Of a stretch of 64,000 bases of DNA, positions 48,541 to 61,116 are shown piece after piece. The notes under the pieces are model-generated. The model saw only the letters and a list, made by a program, of their open reading frames with translations. It was not told the origin of the DNA and searched no databases. The stretch is taken from the NCBI GenBank assembly GCA_951213105.1, contig OX578138.1, positions 90,397,414 to 90,461,413 of the forward strand. Direction: 5' to 3'. Source of the stretch: Amaurobius ferox (taxonomy: Eukaryota > Arthropoda > Arachnida > Araneae > Amaurobiidae). A program made the position numbers and the translations under genes. The first letter of the stretch is position 1. Each line of letters starts with the position of its first letter.

Positions 48541-50774
48541 CTATTATTGATGCACAGATGTATATTTCAGTTTTGGCACTAGATTTTTCCTTCAATTTTG
48601 TGCGTGGAAGCAAAGGGCGATAGTGGGAGGGGGATAGTTGGCGGAATTCTGATTGGTTTTGGAAATTAACGAAGGCCCCAACTTTCCGATAATGGGAACA
48701 AGGTGTCCTTTCCTCAATTTCGAACGACTTATTGTAAATATTCATATTGGATCAATGCTGTTTTATACAATAGACAGGTATAAGTAAATTGTAACCATGA
48801 AAATAATTTCTCATTATTATATTATTTTGTAAAAATAAATGTTTTGAATGTGGCCGAAAAGACAAATTTCACGTCTTTTAAAATGCTATTAAAAATTGAA
48901 ATTCCTAGACGAGATTTATATAAAACTTTCAGAATTTCAGAATTGATCGCATAAACAACCTATGCAAAATTAAAATAAAATCAACCAGATAGCAATATTT
49001 AAACAAGTTAATTTGAATAAAAAAAAAAAAAAAAAAAAGAATCTGAAGTTAATGTTCCAAGAAATTAAAAGTAGAGTCTTGGGAAAATTCCAATGATTCA
49101 CTGCAAGCAATAAAAAAGAAAATGAGATCTGAATAAATATAATTAACTCATCTGGATGGTTTTTTAAATCATGGCTAAGTATATTTTTACACCGGTATTT
49201 TGTATTTTAACTTCTGCAAATACCTGAATATGTTTGACATAAGCTTTGAAACACTTAAATAACACGAGGTAGTATTACTAATAAAAATTGAACAATCCAA
49301 AATTTCCATTGCCATACATTTTCAGAAATTATTCAAAGCACTGAAGTAACCAGTGACTGTATTAATATATATTCTAATGAACAATTTAAAGAGTACATTC
49401 GTTTGAGTTGATTTTTAAACACTCAAATAATAAAATATTATAATAATAATTTACTGACCAATTCATAAAATTATATTATTCAATTAATGAAAGGTGATCT
49501 TAAAAATATGAAAAGTAATATATTAACTGTTGTTGTAATGTATCTTCTGAAATCGTGACTGTAGTCGCAGAATATAAAGAACAGTTCAAATTCTCAGATA
49601 AATACGCTTTATTAAGAGCACGAATAAACTTAAATGGAAAAGATATATAGCTAATAATTATTTAGTCTTACTTATCGTACAAGGTCTCAAAGCATGTTGT
49701 TGTTGTTGTTGAGACCCAGACCGTCCGACCTAACAGAAAGGTGTAAGGTAACCGTCTCAAAGTATGTGTCAGGTAAACAGCAATAAAAAATTCAATAAAT
49801 TCTCAAGACAATGTCATATTCACCTTTTACTTGCATAATTCCAATTAGATGTACGAGGGCAAGATTATATACCCTCTGTGTACAGATCTGAACAAAGATA
49901 CGTAACTCGCAAAGTTTTAGTTAATCTAACAAAATCGAGGAGCTTCCAGAAGAATCGAGATGTCGTCTTGGAGTTGTTTCGTAAAATTTGTAGCTAAAGT
50001 CTTCTTATATTATAAATGGCTGCCTGTAAAGCTTGTTTTCCTTGGAGACCGGCAATACACCGTAAATGTATTTTCGGTATTTGTAAAACGACTTAATAAA
50101 ATAGCGAACAATCCACAACATTTTGTTTAATAGCAAATATAATTCGATATTTTATTTAGAGTGATTTTTTTAAACATAATAATTTTAGGCTGCGTTTTCA
50201 AGTAAAAAACACTCTTGAGTTAATATAAACGTCAAGGGAATTAATGAGATTTAATGAAATATAATAAGCTGAGCAGTGCGTTTATTTTCAATTATTTTTC
50301 AAAGTTTAACTATTTGCGGAACTTGCATTTTACATTTGGAAAATTTTTGCTTACATTTTACGTAATATTACGTAAACCCACAAATAAAAGGAGTATTTAT
50401 TTTAAACTGTTCACCGATAAATTCAAATATTTTATTAAACAAGTTGTAAATACAATAGCAATCTTGCTAAAATGATTCTAATGATATTTAATTGTAATCA
50501 TTTAGTGACTGCAAAATTCCTTAATTATATCTGAAACAGAAAATTATAATTTCTACTCTCTTATATGAGTAGATGGAAATGACTTTAAATATGTTCAATA
50601 AGATAGAGAAATTAACTTACACGAGATATCCGAATTAACAACAAGACGAAATACGAAATTAAATTTATAAGTTTCAATTATATTTTCATCAAATATTATC
50701 ATAAAATATTGATTATATATTATCATAAAATATATATTATCATAAAATATATTATCATAATATATTATCATAAA
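48541..50774. other. Unassigned interval with repeat K copies and a short tandem repeat
   Basis: 48590-48720 is GC-richer, with a reversed CCAAT (CTGATTGGTTTTGG). Repeat K relics lie near 49100-49160 and 50225-50290. A tandem repeat of TATATTATCATAAAA units occupies about 50693-50775 and runs into the start of H1 copy E. An A17 run is at about 49022-49038. No gene recognised. Confidence 0.45.
49698..49753 (-). mobile_element. 5'-truncated S1 SINE tail, 56 bp, with 14-bp TSD
   Basis: The reverse complement is TTACCTTACACCTTTCTG...GGTCTGGGTCTCAACAACAA C, the last 56 bp of S1. Flanks GTCTCAAAGCATGT (49684-49697) and GTCTCAAAGTATGT (49754-49767) differ at one base. Confidence 0.87.
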
Positions 50775-52005
50775 ATATTGATTATGAAACACTTTCCAAC
50801 TTCAATGCAATTTTATTTAAATATCTCTAAAATACGATATATTCCTCGGTAATATTTTTAAAATTATCGCAATACTGCATTAATTAATTCTATTTGAAAA
50901 CTTAATCGAAAAAAATGAACTTCATTCAAATGACGCCATTGAAATATAAATTGCCTGGTGTAAACATCTCTAAAATGCGATACATTTCACGGTAATATTT
51001 TTAAAATTATCATAATGCTACAATCATTTATTATATTTGATCGCTTGGTTCTCTCTATAAAAGCAGCATTTCTTTCATAAACTTTTTTCGATTTCTGTCA
51101 TTCAGCACAATACTACGATAATTTATTTTATTTAAAAACTTAAATCCATGGAGGTACATGTAATTTAACTCTATGCTTAAAACTTCATCGAAAAAATCGT
51201 CGTTCTCTATGTAAAATCAATAAATGTTTCATTCATATCAGCTATATTGCAGACTCCATGAGCTAAATAATTTTGCGTTTAAGAAATGCAGCAATTCTTA
51301 TACAACTCATTCTACATTTTTTGGCGTTTACATTCTCCGTAAGTGAAAATTAGGCTTCGTTGTAGAAATAATCAAAGTTTGATGATCATTTAAACTCAAA
51401 TATATTTTAATTGCGTTATTTCAGAATGTAGATGCACAGAATGTAAGCAAAAATAAAGCGGTTTTAGGACGGATGCAACACTAAATATGAATTAAAAAGA
51501 ATTTTAAAAATCACGAGTTCGACACAAGATCGATGCCATATTTTATTTTGAAGTGAGTCACGTGATCTTTCATATAATGGTCACGTGATATCTTCATATA
51601 AAGGATGTAATTATTATTTTAATTTTTATTTTAAAAACTACTGAATATATTGTGTTAAAATTTTTTTATACATTTTATGGGATAATGAAATACTTTCGAA
51701 ACTTGAAACTTTCGAAGCAATTTTTGAATTTTAAATTCGCTTAAAAATATTTGAAAAATTAGGTCCCATAGGATTCAATGTATTTCATTTCTTCAACCTG
51801 GGTTCAATCCAAAACTAATTGGGTGATATTATTCATTTATATTCCGATAGGTCCCACAGTCCGTCTGAACAACATACTAAAATTTCATTTTGATAAAGTC
51901 ATTTTTACGGCAGTTATCATACTAACGGACAGACAGACAGACAGTCAGACAGACAGACAGAATGAACAAAGTCATAAAAATTTCCCAACTATGTTGTAAA
52001 GTGTT
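50775..52005 (+). mobile_element. Repeat family H1, copy E
   Basis: Starts within ATTGATTATGAAACACTTTC, the first 20 bases of the family consensus being absent or replaced by the preceding tandem repeat. It ends with a long GACA tract (51928-51960) and the hairpin. It is the plus arm of an inverted pair with copy F. Confidence 0.77.
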
Positions 52006-52051
52006 AAAAATAAATGCTTTTATTTGAAAATATTCTTATAACTATTTTTTT

Positions 52052-53243
52052 AATACTTTCCATAGTTAAATAGTATTTATGACTTTATTCAATCGGTCTG
52101 TTTGTCCGTCCGCATGATAACTGCCGTAAAATGGCTTTATGGAAATGAAAATTTAGTATATGGTCGAGACGGTCTATGGGACATCTAGGTATGAAAATAA
52201 ATAATATTATCCAATTAGTTTCTGATTTAACTCGCGTTGAAAGCATGAAATACAGTGAATCCTATGGGATTTAATTTTTAAAAATTTTTTTTTGCGAAAT
52301 TAAAAATCACAAATTGAGTCGAAAATTTTAGGTACTATTCACATTATCATATAAAATGTAAAAAAAAAATCAGCAAAATATGTTGGGTAGTTTTTGAAAC
52401 AAATTTGAAATAATAATTACACGATCCTTATTATATGGAGAGATCACGTGATTCATTGTAAAATAAAATGTGGCTTGCATTTTTTCCGCATTGTACTTTT
52501 TCGGAAGATATCCACAGATCGTTTAAATTTATATTTTGTGTTACAGCCGTCATAAACCCGCTTTGTTGCGCTTTATCTGTGCATCGAAATTCTGTGATAA
52601 CGTAATTACAGTAATTTTTTATCTTAAATTATCACTAAAGTTACTTTATTCCTGCCACAAAGCCCAATTTTATAACTGCATTATAGCCTAATCTATATTA
52701 TACTGAAATGCATAAACAATAACCCATACAGAATGTAAACAAATCAAGCTATTATAAGGTGAGTTGTATAAGAAATGCTGAAGTTTTCTTTTTTACTACA
52801 AATTATTTAGCTCTGGAGAATGGACTATTAGATAAATGATAGAAATATTCAAAAAATAAAATAATATTCATAATGAATTAATTATAAAATGAAAGAATAT
52901 ATTCATAAAGAATTATTTATAAAATGAAAGGATTGTCATAATTACAACAATTTTAGAACTTATTTAACATGAGATAAAAAAACGATAGACTTTCTACAAT
53001 AATGAAATACTATAATTGTGACTTAATATTAACTGCAAAAGCATCGTAAGCACTTCGCAAATTATACGTTCAATGACGTCATTTGAATAACATTAATTTT
53101 GGCATTGTATTTTTCATTGAAGTTTTAAGATTAATTTTGTCGATTGCAATTTTTGAAGCAGCTCAAAATGTAAATAAATTGCATTTCAGTTGGAAAGTGT
53201 TTTGTAATCATCAATACATTATCCATGATTGATCTTTCTTGCT
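52052..53243 (-). mobile_element. Repeat family H1, copy F, inverted to copy E
   Basis: The reverse complement of the whole family: the GTCTGTTTGTCCGTCCG tract is at about 52104, and the 5' end AGCAAGAAAGATCAATCATG is at 53243-53224. It is diverged from copy E, so the E-F palindrome has imperfect arms of about 1.2 kb with a 46-bp spacer. Confidence 0.77.
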
Positions 53244-53502
53244 AATTTAGTCTAATATCTTCTATAATTTTTCACTAAACCCCGATTTTTCCTGTATAAC
53301 CTAACAAGGCATTTTATCAGGCAGATTGATTTACATTCTTATCCTTTAAAAAAATATTCGACGAATTCGACCTAACTGTATAAGTAAGAAATAAAACGCT
53401 TTTAAAACACCCGAATTAAATCAATATCGATCTGGTATAAATCTGGCGATGGGTATAAATCAGAAATATCACTATTTGACAAGAAATAAAGATGTCATTG
53501 GT

Positions 53503-56012
53503 AAACAAAAAAGATCAATCATGCATAAAGCATTGATTATGAACCACTTTCCAACTTCAATGCAATTTTATTTAAACATCTATAAAATGCGATATATTCT
53601 TCGGAAATATTTTTAAATTATCACAATACTACAATAATTTAATATATTTGAAAACTTCTACGAAAACAAATGAAATTTATTCAAATGGCGTCATCGAAAT
53701 AAAACACGCCTGGCTCTTTCTATAAAAGCAGCATTTTATTCATAAACATTTTTCCATTCATTTCATTCATCACAATACTATAATAATTTATTTTATTTAA
53801 TAACTTAAGACCATGGAGACACAAGTAATTAAACGCTATGCTTTAAACTTCATCGAAAAAATCGTCCTTCTCTCTGTAAAATCAATCATTCATATCAGCT
53901 ATATTGCAGACTCCATGAGCTAAATAATTTTGCGTTAAAGAAATGCAGCAATTCTTATACAACTCATTCTACATATTTTGCTGTTTACATTTTCTATAAG
54001 TGAAAGTAGGCTTCCTTGTAAAAATAATCAAAGTTGGATGATTATTTAAACTCAAATATATTGTAATTGCGTTGTTTCAGTATGTAGATGCACAGAATTT
54101 GAGCAAAAATAAAGCGGTTTTAGGACGGATACAACACTAAAAATGAATGAAAAAGAACTTTAAAAATCACGATTCTGACATAAGATGGATGCCATATTTT
54201 ATTTTGAAGTGGGTCATGTGATCTCTTCATATAATGGTCACGTGATCGTTTCATAAAAAAGGTATCACTATTTTTTTAATTTTTATTAAAAAACTACTGA
54301 ATATATTTTGCTGGATTTTTTTATATATTTTACGGGATAATTTGAATATTTCTTAAAATTTTCGAAGCAAGTTGTGAATTTGAAATCCGCTTAAAAATGT
54401 TTAAAAAATTAGGTCCCGTAGGGTTCAATGTATTTCATTTTTTCAACCCGGGTTCAATCCAAAACTATAATAATTTCATTATTTAATAACTTAAGACCAT
54501 GGAGACACAAGTAATTACACGCTATGCTTAAAACTTCATCGAAAAAATCGTCCTTCTCTCTGTAAAATCAATCATTCATATCAGCTATACTGCAGACTCC
54601 ATGAGGTAAATAATTTTGCGTTAAAGAAATGCAGCATTTCTTATACAACTCATTCTACATATTTTGCTGTTTACATTTTCTATAAGTGAAAGTAGGCTTC
54701 CTTGTAAAAATAATCAAAGTTGGATGATTATTTAAACTCAAATATATTGTAATTGCGTTGTTTCAGTATGTAGATGCACAGAATTTGAGCAAAAATAAAG
54801 CGGTTTTAGGACGGATACAACACTAAAAATGAATGAAAAAGAACTTTAAAAATCACGATTCTGACATAAGATGGATGCCATATTTTATTTTGAAGTGGGT
54901 CATGTGATCTCTTCATATAATGGTCACGTGATCGTTTCATATAAAAGGTATAATTATTTTTTTAATTTTTATTAAAAAACTGCTGAATATATTTTGCTGA
55001 ATTTCTTAATATATTTTACGGGATAATTTGAATATTTCTTAAAATTTTCGAAGCAATTTGTGAACTTTGAATCCGCTTAAAAAATGTTTGAAAAATTAGG
55101 TCCCATAGTGTTCAATGTATTTCATTTTTTCAACTCAGGTTCAATCCAAAACTATGATAATTTATTTTATTTAATAACTTAAGACCATGGAGACACAAGT
55201 AATTAAACGCTATGCTTAAAACTTCATCGAAAAAATCGTCCTTCTCTCTGTAAAATCAATCATTCATATCAGCTATATTGCAGACTCCATGAGCTAAATA
55301 ATTTTGCGTTAAAGAAATGCAGCAATTCTTATACAACACATTCTACATATTTTGCTGTTTACATTTTCTATAAGTGAAAGTAGGCTTCCTTGTAAAGATA
55401 ATCAAATTTGGATGACTTTTTAAACTCAAATATATTGTAATTGCGTTGTTTCAGTTGTAGATGCACAGAATTTAAGCAAAAATAAAGCGGTTTTAGGACT
55501 GATACAACACTAAAAATGAATGAAAAAGAACTTTAAAAATCACGATTCTGACATAAGATGGATGCCATATTTTATTTTGAAGTGGGTCATGTGATCTCTT
55601 CATATAATGTTCACGTAATCGTTTCATATAAAAGGTATAATTATTTTTTTAATTATTATTAAAAAACTACTGAATATATTTCGCTGAATTTCTTTATACA
55701 TTTTACGGCAAAATTTGAATATTTCTTAAAATTTTCGAAGCAATTTGTGAATTTTAAATTCGCTTAAAAAATGTTTGAAAAATTAGGTCCCATAGGGTTC
55801 AATGTATTTCATTTTTTCAACCTTGTTCAATCCAAAACTAATTGAGTGATATTAAGAATTTATATCCCCATAGGTCCCACAGACCGTCTGGACAACATAC
55901 TGAAATTTCATTCTGATAAAGTCATTTTTACAGCAGTTATTGTTCTAACGGACAGACAGACAGACAGAATGAACAAAGTCACAGACACTTTTCAACTCTG
56001 TTGTAAAGTGTT
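53503..56012 (+). mobile_element. Repeat family H1, copy G, with a threefold internal tandem
   Basis: A normal 5' end, then a central segment of about 686 bp starting at ACTATAATAATTTATTTTAT occurs three times (about 53778, 54468 and 55153). Only the third runs on to the GACA tract and terminal hairpin at 56012. Junctions lie where AATCCAAAACTA meets ATAATAATTT, a point of micro-similarity. Unit-to-unit differences are few, so the amplification is younger than the family. Confidence 0.82.
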
Positions 56013-57350
56013 AACAAGAAAGATCAATCATGCTTAAAGCATTGATTATGAAACACTTTCCAACTTCAATGCAATTTTATTTAAACAAGTCTAAAATGCA
56101 ATACATTCCTCGGTAATATTTTGAAACTTATCACAATACTGCATTAATTTATTATATTTGAAAACTTAAACCTTCATCGAAAAAAATGAACTTCATTCAA
56201 ATGACGTCATTGAAATATAAATTGCCTGGTTTAAACATCTCTAAAATGTTATACCTTCCTCGGTAATAGTTTTAGAATTATCATAATACTACAGTAATTT
56301 ATTATATTTGAAAACTTCATCGAAAACAACTGAAATTATTTCAAATGACGTCATAGAAAAAATAACACGTCTGGATCTCTCTATAAAAACAGGATTTCAA
56401 TCATAAATTTCTCCCATTCATTTCATTCATCACAATACTATAATAATTTATTTTATTTAAAAATTAAGACCATAGAGCTACATGTAATTAAATTCAGTGC
56501 TTAAAACTTCATCGAAAAAAACCGTCCTTATCTTTATAAAATCAATTAATATTTCATTCATACCAGCCATGCAGACTCCATGGACTAAATTATTTTGTGT
56601 TAAAAAAATAAAGGAATTCTAATACAACTTATTCTCCATATTTTGCTGTTTACATTTTACATAGGTGAAAAATAGGCTTAGTTGTAGAAATAATCAAATT
56701 TAGATGAGCATTTAAACTCAAATATATTGTCATTGCGTTGTTTCAGTATGTAGATGCACAGAATTTAAGCAAAAATAAAGTAGTTTTAGGACGGATACAA
56801 CACTCAATATGAATTAAAAAGAACTTAAAAAAATCACGATTTTGAAACAAGATGGATGCCATATATCATTTTGAAGTGGGTCATGTGATCGTTTCATATC
56901 ATAGTCACGTGATCGTTTCATATCATGGTCACGTGATCGTTTCATATAAGAGGTATAATTATTATTTTAATTTTTATTTAAAAAACTACTAAATATATTT
57001 CGCTGAATTTTTTTTTATATATTTTATGGAATAATTTGAATATTACCTAAAATTTTCGAAGCAATTTGTGAATTTTAAATCCGCTTAAAAAATGTTTGAA
57101 AAATTAGGTCCCATAGGGCTCAATGTATTTCATTTTTTCAACCCGAGTTCAATCCAAAACTAATTGGATGATATTATTCATTTATATTCCCATAGGTCCT
57201 ACAGACCGTCTAAACAACATACTAAAATTTCATTTTGATTAAGTCATTTTTACGGCAGTTATCATACTAACGGACAGACAGACAGACAGTCAGACAGACA
57301 GACAGAATGAACAAAGTCATAAACACTTTTCAACGTTGTTGTAAAGTGTT
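56013..57350 (+). mobile_element. Repeat family H1, copy H, directly joined to copy G
   Basis: The 3' hairpin end of G (AAAGTGTT) is followed with no spacer by the 5' start AACAAGAAAGATCAATCATG of H. Copy H is complete, with a duplicated phrase CACGTGATCGTTTCATATC at about 56905-56945 and a long GACA tract at 57273-57306. Confidence 0.82.
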
Positions 57351-57385
57351 AAAAAAAGACTTTCATACTTTCATATGAGCCTTGG

Positions 57386-58442
57386 TCTGACTCTATCAAA
57401 GTGATTAAATTTTACTTCAGTACTCCATTTGTAGCATTATAATATTCCTGTAGCTTAAGATTCACCCGACATGAAAACAATAAGACTAATTTCCCTTTGT
57501 TCTTGTAAATATATCTGAAAATAAAACCAGAGTTTGATTTATGTTTTTAATTAAGAAAAACTTTCTGTAGTTGTTAGAAACGACAGGAAATTATATGACA
57601 TCTAGAGTAACGTAATTACTGCAGCAGAAAGTTTTATTTAAAGTAATTTCGTTCTATATTTGCCTATATTTAGTTTCTATATTTCGCTTTCAGATTCATA
57701 TTGTTTTTAGGAAAGAAAGTAAAATTGTAATGCATGAAAAAAATCAGCAAAAATGCCTGGTTACTTAATCTCATACTTAAAATGGTCATACGATATTAAA
57801 GCTATTTGTATAAAGCTATTCATTTTGCGTGTTTGTCCCAGAACAGTAGAATTATGAAAGAAAACACTATTAAATCATCTGGATTAAATAATTGTTTCAA
57901 TGGTAATCTGACATAAACCACAAATATCACTAATTGACAAGATGTAAATATGGCATGGGTAAAAATTAGACTTGTACAGGAGCTTTGCACTCTACAAAAT
58001 ATCTTAATATTTCTCACTCTTGGTCTAACTCGATCAACTGGATGAAATTTTAATACAGTGCTGCATTTGTAGCACAATTCCTATAGCTTTAGGTTCCTCC
58101 GACATGAAAAATCAATAACAATAATTTATTTCCTTTGTTCTTGCAACTATATCTGAAAATGAAACCTGAGTTTGATTTATGTTTTTAATTAAGAAAACAT
58201 TCTGTAGTTGTTGGAAACGACAAGAAGTAATATGACATTTAGACTAACTTAATTATTTCAGAAGAATTATTTCGTTCTTTATTTGCCTATATTTCGTTTT
58301 TATATTTCGTTTTCAGATTTATAATATCTTTAGGAAAGCAAATAAAATTGTAATTATTGTGAAAAATCAGCAAAAATGCCTAGTAACTTAACCTGAAAAT
58401 ATCATACTTAAAATGTTCATACGATATTAAAACTATATGTGA
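57386..58442 (+). repeat. Direct duplication of about 420 bp
   Basis: 57386-57810 and 58016-58442 align by eye in the same order: GGTCTGACTCTATCAAAGTG / GGTCTAACTCGATCAACTGG, TTTGATTTATGTTTTTAATT, TGTAGTTGTT(A/G)GAAACGACA, AATGGTCATACGATATTAAA. Diverged, so not recent. Each half includes a repeat-K phrase. Confidence 0.72.
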
Positions 58443-58992
58443 ACTTTTTTTTCTTTCTGCCTGTTTACCCTACTGCAACATATTTGACGATCTGTTCTAC
58501 AGATTTTGTGAACCACCGCCAATTTGGCGACTTTTGTTTAATCTTTCCAAATTGACAGAAATGTCTTTAATATTTGACAAAAACTCAACATCATGGAAAA
58601 TTAAATTAAATTATTTAATAACTCCAACCTCTGTGTGAGAATTATCATTTTAATAATTTATTAGTTTTTAATTACTTATTTGTTACTTATTAATTTATCA
58701 ATTATTTATTAATTCTTGATTCAAAATATAGCATGTTTCATTTTTCGTCTGACAGATGCAATTTATTAGGTAGTGTAGGAGACCGTAGATGTATTGTGTT
58801 TCATTTGAAGTGGGTATTGCAACTATGTTTCAATAGGAGCCATATAATCATTGATACTATGGATCGTGAGATGTACAGTTCATGGTCGTCCTCATGTGTC
58901 CATGGATATTGTGAGCACAAGTCCTATCGGTGGGCGGATAAGATGGGATCTTGCATACCATCATATGACGGACTTCCCTTAAATATCCTTGT
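58443..58992. other. Unassigned interval with a weak Helitron interior relic
   Basis: AATTTGGCGACTTTTGTTTA ATCTTTCCAAATTGACAGAA at about 58520-58560 matches the Helitron interior. A 104-residue plus frame at 58733-59047 runs into the SINE beyond and has no recognised similarity. Confidence 0.45.
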
Positions 58993-59465
58993 AAAGTCCA
59001 CTTCGACGATAAGAGTTTGCAATTTCGTCCCAGCCGCTCAACGGTAAAGCGTCGAATTGTCAGGTTGGAGATCCAGGGTTCGATTCCCAGTTGGGATCTC
59101 AAGGTTCTCTACAATGTCTCCCGAACAAATCACCCCTGTAGGTTACTGCAAAGATGTCAGTGGTCTGAAAGTGACCACCCTGGTACGACTAGCACGAATT
59201 CAGTGGACTCTGGAAGATTGAGCGCCTATTTCAAATTAAGAAGATAACCTGAGTAAAAATAGTAATAGTCAGGCTAACTGAGAAAAAATATCAGGATTTG
59301 GTCAGTCGCCCGCAAATCGGACATTAGAGGGTGGAGAGCACAGAACCCACTCCGACGATAAGAGCTTGCAAATTTGTCCCAGCAGCTCAACGGTAGAGCA
59401 TCGACTGGCCAATTCGGAAATCCAGGGTTCGATTCTTGGTTGGGACAGCAAGGCGCTTTACATCC
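58993..59465 (+). mobile_element. SINE with two tRNA-like heads (family S3), copy 1
   Basis: Structure: leader GTCCACTTCGACGATAAGAG, tRNA-like domain at 59027-59098, body of about 250 bp, then a second leader (CCCACTCCGACGATAAGAGC) and a second tRNA-like domain at 59376-59446, ending CAGCAAGGCGCTTTACAT. The tRNA-like parts keep an acceptor stem (GTCCCAG/TTGGGAT), a D arm GCTCAACGGTA and a B box GGTTCGATTCC (about 59078-59088). The anticodon arm is degenerate. Because the ends are repeated, it can be read as a tandem SINE dimer or as a small element with terminal direct repeats of about 130 bp. Confidence 0.75.
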
Positions 59466-59719
59466 TTAAATCTTCTTAGATGTTTCCCAAAAGGTGTTAA
59501 AGTACCTGTATAGAGCATGTATAAATTTCTTTGTTTGAGATAAACTCTTGTCAAATCGTCTACATTTTTGAGAAAGTTTTTCAAAGGTGATTTAAAAAAT
59601 CCCTCGCATTTTAACTATCCGTACGTAAATGATAATTTATTTTAACACCGACTACAAGCGTACCGGTTCCATCTTACACCTAGGATTTAATAATGCATTA
59701 TATATAGACTATATAAGTT

Positions 59720-59950
59720 TTCCTAGAATTTATCCTCGCCCAGACTGCAAGCCTTGTAACCAGCGTTCATTGATGGATAGTGAGCAAACACATTCGTATT
59801 TGCAAAGTCTTCACTCAAGAAAACATTTTGATAGATATTGGGAAGCAAAGAAGAGACTCCAGCTGCTTGATGGTTGAAGACCCAGACCGACCGACTCGTC
59901 GACAAGGACATGAGTAGAGCTGCTTGATGGTGTTTGAACTCTTTGTGTGA
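59720..59950 (+). pseudogene. Possible LINE-type C-terminal fragment
   Basis: The frame gives YPRPDCKPCNQRSLMDSEQT, then SLHSRKHFDRYWEAKKRLQL. A CxxC followed by His-rich spacing and RYWEA resembles the zinc-knuckle and tail of some arthropod non-LTR polyproteins. The match is loose. The frame is broken by a 44-bp SINE-tail insertion with its duplication. Confidence 0.3.
59874..59917 (-). mobile_element. 5'-truncated SINE tail, 44 bp, with perfect 13-bp TSD
   Basis: The reverse complement ends GTCGGTCGGTCTGGGTCTTCAA, in pieces GTCGGTCGGTCTGG and GTCTTCAA, an S1-related tail. Flanks AGCTGCTTGATGG occur at 59861-59873 and 59918-59930. The insert is shorter than four times its own duplication. 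Confidence 0.87.
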
Positions 59951-60310
59951 TAATGTTTGTTTCATGTATTGTACTCAATTGTTGTACTCACTTATTTGTA
60001 TGGAGTTTATGGTCAATAGCTTGCGCTAAGTATCATTGCAATAAATATAAATCATTCTCAATCAGGTCTATGTCGGGGATTCTTAACCAACCGGTGGGCA
60101 ACGGCAGTTTTGTGTAACGAAAAATTTGAAAAGTAGAATTCAAAATGCTATTTAGTAGTTTAACAGCAATTTAAATCTGTTCCTTTGGAGCTCTACAACT
60201 CATTATTTGTTCAATTATGTAAGCTTACATAAGATTACACATTATAAAATATTATTTTATTAAAAGTTATCTAGAAAAAATTAATTGATATGAATTAATG
60301 ATATACTATA

Positions 60311-60802
60311 CAGAGTCCACTTGGACGACAAGAGCTTGCAATGTCATCCCAGTAGTTCAACGGTAGAACGTCGGTGGCCAGTTCAGAGACCCAGGGTTTA
60401 ACTCCCGGTTAGGGTAGTAGGACTCTTTACAATGGCACCCGAACAAATCAAGCCTGTAGGTTAGTGAAAATATGCCGGAAGTCTGAAAGTGACCCTAGTA
60501 CGACTAGCACTGATACAGTGGATATGGAACGCCGATTTTAAAGCAAGAGGGTAACGACCACGCAGGATACTATCCTGGGTAAAAATAGTACTATCAGGAG
60601 GCTAACCGTAGGTAAAAATGGCAAGATGAGGTCAGTCAGATTGTCAGTTGTACACCAATCCGACATTAAAAGGTGGCGAATGCAGAGTCCACTTCGACGA
60701 TAAGAATTTGCAATTTCGTCCTAGTAGCTCAAAGGTAGAGTGTCGGCTGTCCAGTTCGGAGATTCAGAGTCCGATTACCGTTTGGGGCAGCAGGGATCTT
60801 TA
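60311..60802 (+). mobile_element. S3 SINE, copy 2
   Basis: Leader CAGAGTCCACTTGGACGACA, first tRNA-like domain 60345-60416, body containing CCACGCAGGATACTATCCTG, second leader and tRNA-like domain 60718-60788, ending GGGGCAGCAGGGATCTTTAC AA. Same order as copy 1. Its right end abuts the LINE relic. Confidence 0.75.
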
Positions 60803-61116
60803 CAACTATCCTCATTATAATCAATTGTTCGACCTCCCAATGTGGGCAATGGTCTTCCTCAGAATCTCCTCTCTGACTGCTTCTTTTGTTGTAGTTGATC
60901 TGGAGTTTTTCAACTTCAGCAACTCAATTCCCTCAGTCACTGTTCCACTCCATTGTTGTCTTAGTTCTCCACCTTTCTCTTTTACGGTGTTGATAAATAT
61001 ATCTTAGAGGTTCGTTCTCTATTTATTCTTTGCACATGTCCTGCCCATTATGAAAATGTAAATTTTAAAGTGTCAATTTATATCTGGATTTATATATTGT
61101 CTGTGTAATCTAAAAT

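Noticed and set aside
59027..59098. True tRNA gene (also 59376, 60345, 60718, 61132 and 61577)
   Set aside because: Anticodon arms are mispaired and differ between copies, and all six lie at fixed positions within the S3 repeat.
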